A stretch of 17,362 nucleotides of DNA, from NCBI GenBank assembly GCA_947454295.1, contig CANGMO010000004.1, positions 1-17,362 of the forward strand. The letters run 5' to 3'. Shown piece after piece: positions 7,385 to 13,445 of this stretch; the stretch's first letter is position 1, and every line of letters begins with the position of its first letter. Source of the stretch: Verrucomicrobiota bacterium (GTDB taxonomy: Bacteria > Verrucomicrobiota > Verrucomicrobiia > Limisphaerales > UBA9464). The notes under the pieces are model-generated. The model worked only from the letters and a program-made list of their open reading frames with translations, was not told where the DNA came from and did not search any database. The translations under genes and the position numbers were made by a program.

Positions 7385-8212
7385 TTACTGCAGGAGGCGG
7401 CGGTGCCATTCCATCAACGTGTCCGGATGGGTAACCAGGTGCTGCAACAGGGCGCCGCCTCCCAGGATCATCAGTCCCGCGAGAATCAGCGCCGGGATCC
7501 GCACCTGGCGCCACGTCATCACCGCCAGCGTGTCGTGTAGCAAGGTGTTGCTGGGTGGTGGGAGCGGGGCCTTCGTCAGCACGGTGGCGACGATCCGAAG
7601 TTCAAGCCCCGCCGGCGCCGCCTGCAATGGGCGGCTGGCGATCGTCGACGTGAGGGCGCCGGCGGTGAGGATGAGTCCGCGTTTGCCAAAGAACCGGCGA
7701 AGCTTCTCCACCGCACGCAGGACACGCATCTTCGCGGCATCCTCGCTGACACCCAGCGCCGTGGCGACCTGCTGCAGGCTGCGGTCCTCGAAGTATCGCA
7801 GCACGATGGCGCTCCGATCCCGTTCGCCGAGGTCGGCGATGGCCGCGTCGAGGAGGGGTTCCAGTTGTGGCCAGAACCCGGACTGGTCAGACGTGGATTC
7901 GGAGTGCATGAGGGCGTCCTGTTCGCGTCGGGTTCGGCGGGCGTGGCTCCGGCTATGCGTGATGGCCGTCAGCCGCGCCGTTTTGACCAGCCATCCGGAC
8001 AGGACCACCCGTGGTCCGAGGTGCTGCGCCTTGCGCGCGAGAAGAACGAAGACGACCTGAGTGATCTCCTCCGCCTGATGCGGATCCCCGGTTTGACGGT
8101 AGGCGGCGGCATACACCTGCTGGAGATGCCGCCCAACCAGCGTGGTAAACGCAGCCTCGGAGTGATGTTCTGTATACTGCCTCAGCAGGGTGTGGTCGTC
8201 CGGTGTGTCCAT
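7385..8212 (-). CDS. ECF sigma-70 family factor with C-terminal transmembrane helix
   Basis: The start is placed at the ATG at 8212, where GGAAGAG (complement of 8216-8222) supplies a ribosome site; an ATG at 8260 would add 16 residues but has none. The 275-residue product has sigma region 2 at about 8-90 (HSEAAFTTLVGRHLQQVYAA, GDPHQAEEITQVVFVLLARK, LSGWLVKTARLTAI) and region 4 at about 115-175 with ERDRSAIVLRYFEDRSLQQV and the helix-turn-helix ATALGVSEDAAKMRVLRAVE. A further 100 residues follow, including a hydrophobic helix at about 237-257 (RIPALILAGLMILGGGALL). The factor is therefore probably held at the membrane until released or may be regulated from its own tail (inference). Families of such long ECF factors are common in Verrucomicrobia and Acidobacteria. 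The downstream VOC and TPR genes are likely co-transcribed. Confidence 0.92.
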   Translation of the reverse strand: MDTPDDHTLLRQYTEHHSEAAFTTLVGRHLQQVYAAAYRQTGDPHQAEEITQVVFVLLARKAQHLGPRVVLSGWLVKTARLTAITHSRSHARRTRREQDALMHSESTSDQSGFWPQLEPLLDAAIADLGERDRSAIVLRYFEDRSLQQVATALGVSEDAAKMRVLRAVEKLRRFFGKRGLILTAGALTSTIASRPLQAAPAGLELRIVATVLTKAPLPPPSNTLLHDTLAVMTWRQVRIPALILAGLMILGGGALLQHLVTHPDTLMEWHRRLLQ

Positions 8213-8215
8213 CCA

Positions 8216-8222
8216 CTCTTCC
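8216..8222 (-). promoter_or_regulatory. Ribosome binding site deciding the sigma-factor start
   Basis: Read on the minus strand this is GGAAGAG, three bases before the ATG at 8212 (five from its GGAAG core). It favours this start over the upstream in-frame ATG at 8260, which lacks any purine-rich site. Confidence 0.55.
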
Positions 8223-8275
8223 AATGCCGCCGGAGCGGCCCAGGGAACAGACTTTTTCATGCGGCTCTGGAAATG

Positions 8276-8315
8276 GGGCCAAATGCGGGCGGGAGATCTT
8301 GGCCCGAACCGGGCC
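8276..8315 (+). promoter_or_regulatory. Two mutually exclusive hairpins in the leader of the HPP gene
   Basis: Arm pair A is GGGCCAA (8276-8282) with TTGGCCC (8299-8305), 7 base pairs around a 16-base loop. Arm pair B is GGCCCG (8301-8306) with CGGGCC (8310-8315), 6 base pairs around three bases. They share GGCCC at 8301-8305, so only one can form. The pair lies in the 126-base divergent region, 13 bases before the ribosome site of the HPP gene. No T-tract follows, so any switch would work on translation rather than on termination. No known riboswitch class is recognised. Confidence 0.35.
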
Positions 8316-8327
8316 GTAGGTCAGGCT

Positions 8328-8332
8328 GGGAG
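8328..8332 (+). promoter_or_regulatory. Ribosome binding site deciding the HPP-gene start
   Basis: GGGAG lies six bases before the ATG at 8339. It selects this start over the longer open frame that begins upstream and has no homology-like content. Confidence 0.6.
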
Positions 8333-8338
8333 CTGTTC

Positions 8339-9037
8339 ATGAATCGTTCCGCGTTCCGTCGGTGGATTGGAGTCGAGTTGGTCGAGGTCAGCGTTCTGGA
8401 GCGGCTCATTGCCACGCTGGGCGGCGGTCTCAGCATGGTGATCCTGCTGGGCATCTCCCGGCTGGCCCTGCCCCAGGCCAGTGCCGCGGTGGTGGTGGCG
8501 TCCATGGGGGCCAGCGCGGTGCTGCTGTTTGGCGTGCCTCACGGCCCCTTGTCCCAGCCGTGGCCGGTGATCGCGGGGCATGCCGTCTCGGCCGTCATTG
8601 GCGTCGCCTGCGCCCGCCTGATTCCACAGCCGCTGCTGGCGGTGGCGTTTGCCGTGGGGCTGTCGATCGGCGCGATGCATCTCCTCAAGTGCATTCATCC
8701 CCCGGGTGGGGCCACGGCGTTCACAGCGGTCCTTGGCGGGAGCGCAATTCACGACCTGGGGTTCGGATATGTCTTATCTCCAGTGCTGCTCAATGCGGTG
8801 GTCATGGTCCTGATCGCGTTTGTCATCAATGGAGCCTTTCCCTGGCGCAGGTATCCGGCGGTATTGAACCGCGCACGCCATGTCCCCGAGCCGGAGGCGA
8901 ACCGCGCGACTCCCGAGCCATCGCACGCCGAGGTCCGCGCGGCGCTGAACTCGCTCGATTCGTTCGTGGACATTACCGAGGAGGATCTGGTCCGGCTCGT
9001 GCAGTGGATCGATTCGAGAAAGTCCAAGCGAAGCTGA
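8339..9037 (+). CDS. HPP-family integral membrane protein
   Basis: A 232-residue membrane protein with the family signature HPPGGATA (120-127) in CIHPPGGATAFTAVLGG. Hydrophobic segments lie at about 22-40, 46-66, 77-93, 98-115 and 145-165, with the signature between the last two. HPP proteins of cyanobacteria and chloroplasts have been shown to carry nitrite; whether this one does is unknown, since no nitrate or nitrite gene is nearby. Many bacterial relatives carry CBS domains after the membrane part; here only an acidic helical tail of about 50 residues is found, with VDITEEDLVRLVQWID (210-225). The GGGAG ribosome site six bases upstream fixes the start. The gene is divergent from the sigma-factor gene and upstream of a deaminase gene, separated by 173 bases. 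Confidence 0.88.
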   Translation: MNRSAFRRWIGVELVEVSVLERLIATLGGGLSMVILLGISRLALPQASAAVVVASMGASAVLLFGVPHGPLSQPWPVIAGHAVSAVIGVACARLIPQPLLAVAFAVGLSIGAMHLLKCIHPPGGATAFTAVLGGSAIHDLGFGYVLSPVLLNAVVMVLIAFVINGAFPWRRYPAVLNRARHVPEPEANRATPEPSHAEVRAALNSLDSFVDITEEDLVRLVQWIDSRKSKRS

Positions 9038-9130
9038 ACTCCGTCGATGCGCTCGCAGGGGGGTGGCGGAAACGCGCTTCGAATGGATTTCCCTTTGCCA
9101 CGTCTTCCGGGCGGGCGTTTGCTTGGAACT

Positions 9131-9157
9131 CAGGTGCGGCGCGGTGTCCGCACCCTG
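9131..9157 (+). promoter_or_regulatory. Hairpin between the HPP and deaminase genes
   Basis: GGTGCGG (9133-9139) pairs with CCGCACC (9148-9154), seven base pairs around an 8-base loop, and CAG/CTG at the ends extend it with one bulged C. It lies 54 bases before the deaminase ATG. No T-tract follows, so it is not an intrinsic terminator; it may stabilise or regulate the transcript. The rest of the 173-base gap shows nothing else recognisable. Confidence 0.35.
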
Positions 9158-9210
9158 GACGACCCATCCAGACCAACCCCCAACCGACTGACGTCCTGTC
9201 GTACCCTCCC

Positions 9211-9810
9211 ATGACGCCCTTGATCCCCCGTGCCCTGATCGCCGCTTCCACCCTGCTTGCCAGGAACCTGCTCGCCGCCGGCCCGACCGCGCTTCCGGAT
9301 GATCCCGCGTGCACGGCCGAGGATCGTCGGTTCATGGCGCGCGCCTACGAACTTGCCCGCGAGGGAGTCGCCTCGGGAAATGCCCCCTTCGGGGCGGTGC
9401 TGGTGAAGGATGGAAAAGTGGTGGCCGAGTATCACAATCGGGTGAATGCGCTCACCAATGTGGTGCATCACGCGGAGACGGGATTGATCGCCACCTTTAG
9501 CCCCCGGATTGAACGCACCACGTTTGCCGCCTCAACGCTGTACACCAGCAGCGAGCCCTGCACGATGTGCTGCGGGTCGATTCGCTTCGCCGGCATTGGC
9601 CGCGTCGTTTACGGCGTCACGGAAAGCCAGTTCGAACAGATCATCACCGGCGAAACGCACGCCGATCACCTCGGCAGCAAGGAGGTCTTCGCCCGAACTG
9701 CGCCCAAGGTGAAGGTGCTGGGTCCGCTCATGGAAGCGGAGGGGCTGGTGGATCATCAGAAGTACTGGCCCACCCACGTGAATCCGGCGCGCATGAAGCG
9801 GACGAATTGA
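9211..9810 (+). CDS. Zinc-dependent nucleoside/nucleobase deaminase, possibly exported
   Basis: A 199-residue member of the cytidine/deoxycytidylate deaminase superfamily. The zinc site is H87-A-E89 with E89 as the proton shuttle, and P116-C117-T-M-C120 in TSSEPCTMCCGSIRFAG. NAPFGAVLVKDGKVVAE (57-73) is the usual first strand. The closest match in style is the nucleoside/guanine deaminase and TadA-like branch; the substrate cannot be told from sequence. Before the domain stands an extra 30-40 residues starting MTPLIPRALIAASTLLARNL, resembling a signal peptide with an Arg in its hydrophobic part. If real, the enzyme is periplasmic, unusual for this family; an internal Met at 42 would give a plain cytoplasmic enzyme. 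No ribosome site precedes either clearly. The C-terminus continues past the domain with DHQKYWPTH, common in this branch. Confidence 0.9.
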   Translation: MTPLIPRALIAASTLLARNLLAAGPTALPDDPACTAEDRRFMARAYELAREGVASGNAPFGAVLVKDGKVVAEYHNRVNALTNVVHHAETGLIATFSPRIERTTFAASTLYTSSEPCTMCCGSIRFAGIGRVVYGVTESQFEQIITGETHADHLGSKEVFARTAPKVKVLGPLMEAEGLVDHQKYWPTHVNPARMKRTN

Positions 9811-9840
9811 TCCTTCAGTGCTGGGGCGATGAAAAACTGA

Positions 9841-9861
9841 GGAGATGGCAGATGGGAGATG
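9841..9861. repeat. Heptamer tandem repeat, three copies
   Basis: GGAGATG, GCAGATG and GGAGATG follow one another without a gap in the 147-base space between the deaminase and uvrC. The unit has the same length as, but a different sequence from, the array at 7351-7381. No coding function is visible. Confidence 0.7.
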
Positions 9862-9881
9862 CGGGATTGTCTTGCTCGGAC

Positions 9882-9920
9882 GCTGGCATCCTGCTGGCGA
9901 GTGCACGCCCTGGTGGGGCG
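9882..9920. repeat. Hairpin pair before uvrC resembling the 5311 element
   Basis: GCTGGC-ATCCT-GCTGGC (9882-9898) matches the element at 5311-5327 except for one base in each arm; as RNA it still folds by two G-U pairs. CGCCC (9906-9910) and GGGCG (9916-9920) form a second small stem. The shared loop and spacing suggest two copies of a dispersed element. It ends 37 bases before the uvrC start and might affect its expression. Confidence 0.45.
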
Positions 9921-9957
9921 TTGTGGGAATCGGGTTTGAGGGCTAGCGTGGCAGCCG

Positions 9958-11649
9958 GTGCCCGTCACGGATCACATTCGCAACAAGCTGTCGCAGGTTC
10001 CCCATCGCCCCGGGGTCTACCTGCACAAGGACCGCTTTGGCACGGTCATCTACGTGGGCAAGGCTCGGGATTTGCGCAAGCGGGTCAGCCAGTACTTCCA
10101 CCCGTCGCGTCGCATGGGGTGGGATCTCAAGTTCAACGCATTGGTCGACGCCATCCACGACTTCGACTGGCATGTGGTGAAGAACGAGCCGGAGTCCCTC
10201 CTGCTCGAGGGGCGGCTCATCAAGGACTTTCAGCCGCGCTTCAACATCGATTTCCGCGACGACAAACGTTTCCTCCTGCTCAAGGTCAATCTCAACGATC
10301 CGATTCCCCGCTTCACGCTGACCCGCCTGCGCAAGGACGACGGGTGTGTGTATTTCGGGCCGTTTGCCCACAGCGGGAGCGTCCGGCGGGCGCTGACCAT
10401 GATGCGACGGAAGTTTCATCTGCGTGGATGCCGCCCGCTGACCCCGGGCGCTGCGGACCACAAGCACTGCCTCTACGGCAATCTCAAGCACTGCACCGCG
10501 CCTTGCATTGGGAACGTGACGCGAGACGAGTATCTGGCGCAGGTACGGGCGGGCATTGAGTTCCTGGAGGGCCAGACCGACGAGCTGTGCGCCGAATTGG
10601 AAGCCGAGATGAAGAAGGCGGCGGTGGCCCTGGAGTTTGAAAAGGCGGCGCAATTGCGGGATGCGCTGGAGGATCTGCGCCGCACCACGCTGAAGACCGA
10701 GAAGTTTGAGCGGATTCCCTACAAGCTGCCGGTGGCCATCAATCCCGAGTCCGACATGAGGGAGCTCGGTCGAGTTCTCGGATTGCCGGGACCGCCTGCA
10801 CGCATCGAGGGATACGATATTTCGAACATCAGCGGCACCTTCATGGTGGCGTCCATGGTGAGCTTCTGGCATGGGCGGCCCGATCGTTCGAATTACCGCC
10901 GATTCCGCATGAAGACGGTGACCGAGCAGAACGATTTCGCCTGCATGGCGGAGACGATCCGTCGGCGCTATTCGCGGCTGGTGCGGGAGATTCGCGATGG
11001 CAGGACGGCGGCGCGTGACGACGCGGGCGAGGGCGGAGAAGCCTCTCCGTCGGAACTCGCCGGAGCCGTCCGCGATGTGTCGCGGGCCTTCAAGGGCGCG
11101 CCCGCGGGCGCGTTGACGGATGCCGCGGCGCCGGTGGTGGAGGAGTTGCAGGCGCCCTGGGTGCCGCGTCCGCCGTCCAAGCCCGGATTGCCCGACCTGA
11201 TCCTTATTGATGGCGGTCCCGGCCAGCTCAATGCCGCGTGCGCCGAGCTGGCCCTGCTGGGTCTGTCCCACATCCCGGTGATCGGATTGGCCAAGGAAAA
11301 CGAGGAAATCTACCGCCCGGGTGTATCGGATCCCCTGGTGCTCGGTCTCGACAACAATGCCGTGAAGCTCCTGCAGCGGGTTCGTGATGAATCCCACCGC
11401 TTTGCCAACACCTATAATGCCCAGCTTCGGCTCCGGAAGATCTCCGAAAGCGTCCTCGACGAGTTTTCCGGGATCGGCGACGCGCGAAAGCAGGCGTTGT
11501 TGCGGAAATTTGGGTCGGTTCAGCGGTTGCGTCGGGCCTCGGTGGAGGAAATTGCCGCCATTCCCGGCTTTGGCGGACGGACAGCCGCCGATTTGAAGGC
11601 GTTTTTGGATGCCCGTGTTGAACAGCAGACCGCTCCGGACGGTCGGTAG
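9958..11649 (+). CDS. uvrC: UvrC nucleotide-excision-repair endonuclease subunit, short and rearranged form
   Basis: UvrC makes the 3' and 5' cuts around a DNA lesion after UvrA/UvrB loading, in the cytoplasm. The 563 residues hold a GIY-YIG nuclease (GVY 19-21, IYVGKARDLRKRV 31-43, E84), an iron-sulfur type cysteine set C158, C171, C179, C183 spaced much like E. coli, a UvrB-binding UVR helix pair (about 207-242), an RNase H-like nuclease with D287, D326, D418 and H480, and paired helix-hairpin-helix motifs at about 500-550. Oddities: only about 45 residues separate UVR from D287 against about 160 in E. coli, and an Ala/Gly-rich insert of about 60 residues lies at 347-408. The start is GTG at 9958, because a stop lies in frame at 9937; a weak GAGGG is 15 bases upstream. 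The typical LEANLIK is EGRLIK here. Confidence 0.95.
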   Translation: MPVTDHIRNKLSQVPHRPGVYLHKDRFGTVIYVGKARDLRKRVSQYFHPSRRMGWDLKFNALVDAIHDFDWHVVKNEPESLLLEGRLIKDFQPRFNIDFRDDKRFLLLKVNLNDPIPRFTLTRLRKDDGCVYFGPFAHSGSVRRALTMMRRKFHLRGCRPLTPGAADHKHCLYGNLKHCTAPCIGNVTRDEYLAQVRAGIEFLEGQTDELCAELEAEMKKAAVALEFEKAAQLRDALEDLRRTTLKTEKFERIPYKLPVAINPESDMRELGRVLGLPGPPARIEGYDISNISGTFMVASMVSFWHGRPDRSNYRRFRMKTVTEQNDFACMAETIRRRYSRLVREIRDGRTAARDDAGEGGEASPSELAGAVRDVSRAFKGAPAGALTDAAAPVVEELQAPWVPRPPSKPGLPDLILIDGGPGQLNAACAELALLGLSHIPVIGLAKENEEIYRPGVSDPLVLGLDNNAVKLLQRVRDESHRFANTYNAQLRLRKISESVLDEFSGIGDARKQALLRKFGSVQRLRRASVEEIAAIPGFGGRTAADLKAFLDARVEQQTAPDGR

Positions 11650-11730
11650 AAAATTCCGACGCAACCTTCTGGCGCTTTCGCCATTCGACAGGAATGGGGA
11701 CGGACCGCTAGGTTGTGCCCCGGTTCACTG

Positions 11731-12693
11731 ATGGATTCTAATCCCATGATCGAGGTCAAAGACCTCACCAAGCGCTATCCCGGCCGCACGGCCGTGAATG
11801 GGCTGACGTTTTCCGTCGGCCGGGGCGAGGTCGTGGGCTTTCTCGGGCCGAATGGCGCCGGCAAGTCGACCACCATGCGGATCCTCTCCAGCTTCATGCC
11901 CGCGACCAGCGGCACGGCGCGGGTGGCGGGGTTCGACGTGTTTCACCAGGCCGACGAGGTGCGGCGCCGCATCGGGTACATGCCCGAAAACAATCCGCTG
12001 CACCTCGATATGCGGGTGCGCGAATACCTCAAATTCCGGGCCCGGCTCAAGGGACTGGGCTGGCGTCGGAGCCGCGAGCGGGTGGACACCGTCCTCCGGC
12101 AGTGCGGATTGATCGATGTCGAGCGCCGCATCATCGGACAGCTTTCCAAGGGTTACCGGCAGCGCGTGGGGCTCGCCGATGCGCTGGTGCATGAGCCGGA
12201 CCTGGTGATCCTCGACGAGCCGACCATCGGTCTGGATCCCAATCAGATTCGCGCCGTCCGTGCCCTGATCAAGGAAGTTGGCCGAAGCCACACGGTGCTC
12301 CTTTCCACCCACATCCTCAGCGAGGTGGAGATGACCTGCAACCGGGTGCTCATCCTCAACCGGGGAACGATCATTGCTGCGGACACCACCGAGAATCTTG
12401 AGCGCCACCTGTCGCTCGATGGCCAGGTGGTCGCCGAAATTGCCGCGCCGCTGGCCCAGGTCCGCGAGGCGTTTCGGGATCTGCCTGGTGTCGCCCGCAT
12501 CGATGTGTCCGAGGCCGAGGGGGCCTATGTCCGACTTGCGCTCACCCCGAAGGAGGGCGAGGACCTCCGTCCGCTGGTGTTCGAGCAGGTCCGTCAGAAC
12601 GGCTGGATGCTTCGCGAACTCACCCGGAGTCGTCATTCGCTCGAGGATATTTTCGTTCATCTCACCCGGGGGCGGAAGGAGGAGCTCCTCTGA
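11731..12693 (+). CDS. ABC transporter ATP-binding protein (GldA/NatA-like)
   Basis: A 320-residue ATPase for an ABC-2 type transporter, acting on the cytoplasmic face of the inner membrane. Motifs seen: Walker A GPNGAGKST (39-47), a Q-loop region IGYMPENNPL where Glu takes the Gln position, as in many GldA-like proteins, signature LSKGYRQR (138-145), Walker B LVILDEPTIGLDP (158-170) with E163, and H194 in the H-loop. About 90 residues after the core form an extra domain of the kind found in this subfamily. ATG at 11731 was chosen; ATG at 11746 (MIEVKDLTKRYP) is equally possible, and neither has a clear ribosome site. The stop TGA overlaps the start of the permease gene by one base, so translation is coupled. 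It is the first gene of the five-gene run, 81 bases after uvrC. Confidence 0.94.
   Translation: MDSNPMIEVKDLTKRYPGRTAVNGLTFSVGRGEVVGFLGPNGAGKSTTMRILSSFMPATSGTARVAGFDVFHQADEVRRRIGYMPENNPLHLDMRVREYLKFRARLKGLGWRRSRERVDTVLRQCGLIDVERRIIGQLSKGYRQRVGLADALVHEPDLVILDEPTIGLDPNQIRAVRALIKEVGRSHTVLLSTHILSEVEMTCNRVLILNRGTIIAADTTENLERHLSLDGQVVAEIAAPLAQVREAFRDLPGVARIDVSEAEGAYVRLALTPKEGEDLRPLVFEQVRQNGWMLRELTRSRHSLEDIFVHLTRGRKEELL
12676..12690 (+). promoter_or_regulatory. Ribosome binding site inside a 12-base palindrome
   Basis: AAGGAGGAG (12676-12684) lies eight bases before the permease ATG. Its GGAGGAG is part of the palindrome GAGGAGCTCCTC (12679-12690), so the site can pair with the CTCCTC right after it. 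A ribosome finishing the ATPase gene would open it, which fits translational coupling at the TGATG overlap. Confidence 0.5.
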
Positions 12694-13445
12694 TGGCTGT
12701 ATTTCTCGCCCTGGTGCGACGCGAACTGGGCGTCGCCTTCAATTCCCTCACCGGCTACGTGGTTGTCGCCGTCGTCCTGCTGCTCAGCGGCTGCTCCCTG
12801 GTGGACATCGTCACCAAGCTCAACGGCGGCCGTGAAGCCGGTCCGGTGGTGGGGCTGTTCTACCGGAGCCTCTACTTCTGGCTCATCCTGTTGCCGCTGC
12901 CGGCGGTGATCACCATGCGCTCCTTCGCTGCGGAACGCTCCAGCGGTACCTACGAGTCGCTCATGACGACGCCGGTCGGCGACTGGCAGGTCGTTCTCTC
13001 GAAGTACGCCGGCGCAATGTTGTTCTACGCGCTGGCGTGGCTGCCGCTGCTGGCGGTGCTGGCGGTGTTGCGCCAGGTGACCCACCAGGAGGCGTTCCTG
13101 GAGTTGCGCGCGACGGTTGGGGCCTACCTGGGAATCGGCCTGATCGGTTCTACCTTCATCGCAATGGGCTGCTTTGCCTCGTCCCTGACCCGCAGCCAGC
13201 TGGTGGCCTGCATGCTGTCGTTCCTCATGACCATCGGACTCTGGGTCATCGGGCTGGGGCCGGCGATTTCCGAGGGCGCGGACGCCACCGCCAGTCGCTT
13301 GCTCACCCACGTGTCGGTGCTGCGGCACATGGATGACTTTGCCGCGGGAATCCTGGATTCGCGCCACATCGTGTTTCACGTCACGGGCACGCTATTGTTT
13401 CTCTTCTTCACCGTCCGCGTGGTTGAGGGGCGTCGATGGAAATGA
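12693..13445 (+). CDS. ABC-2 type transporter permease (GldF-like)
   Basis: A 250-residue inner-membrane protein with six hydrophobic segments at about 21-41, 57-75, 105-126, 142-162, 169-189 and 226-242. The loop ITMRSFAAERSSGTYESLMT (73-92) after the second segment and the ending RHMDDFAAGILDSR (211-224) ... VEGRRWK are typical of permeases paired with GldA-like ATPases and GldG-like proteins. It forms the membrane channel of the transporter; the substrate is not known. It starts within the stop of the ATPase gene (TGATG) and its own end overlaps the next gene by ten bases. The gene is single, so the channel is probably a homodimer, or pairs with the GldG-like protein through its own membrane helices. 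Confidence 0.92.
   Translation: MAVFLALVRRELGVAFNSLTGYVVVAVVLLLSGCSLVDIVTKLNGGREAGPVVGLFYRSLYFWLILLPLPAVITMRSFAAERSSGTYESLMTTPVGDWQVVLSKYAGAMLFYALAWLPLLAVLAVLRQVTHQEAFLELRATVGAYLGIGLIGSTFIAMGCFASSLTRSQLVACMLSFLMTIGLWVIGLGPAISEGADATASRLLTHVSVLRHMDDFAAGILDSRHIVFHVTGTLLFLFFTVRVVEGRRWK

Noticed and set aside
8362..9210. Upstream extension of the deaminase frame through the HPP gene
   Set aside because: It is out of frame with a clear membrane-protein gene; the deaminase start at 9211 fits the domain.
11630..11645. GACCG/CGGTC stem at the end of uvrC as a terminator
   Set aside because: Five base pairs inside the coding end and no T-tract after it.
9943..11664. 573-residue open frame on the minus strand opposite uvrC
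   Set aside because: Antisense shadow; translation is Arg/His/Gly-rich without motifs, and UvrC on the plus strand is certain.
11685..11714. TCGACA and TAGGTT 18 bases apart before the ABC ATPase gene
   Set aside because: Only half of the -10 matches, and the promoter consensus of this organism is unknown.
11725..12660. 311-residue minus-strand frame opposite the ABC ATPase gene
   Set aside because: Mirror of Walker-motif codons; no domain visible.
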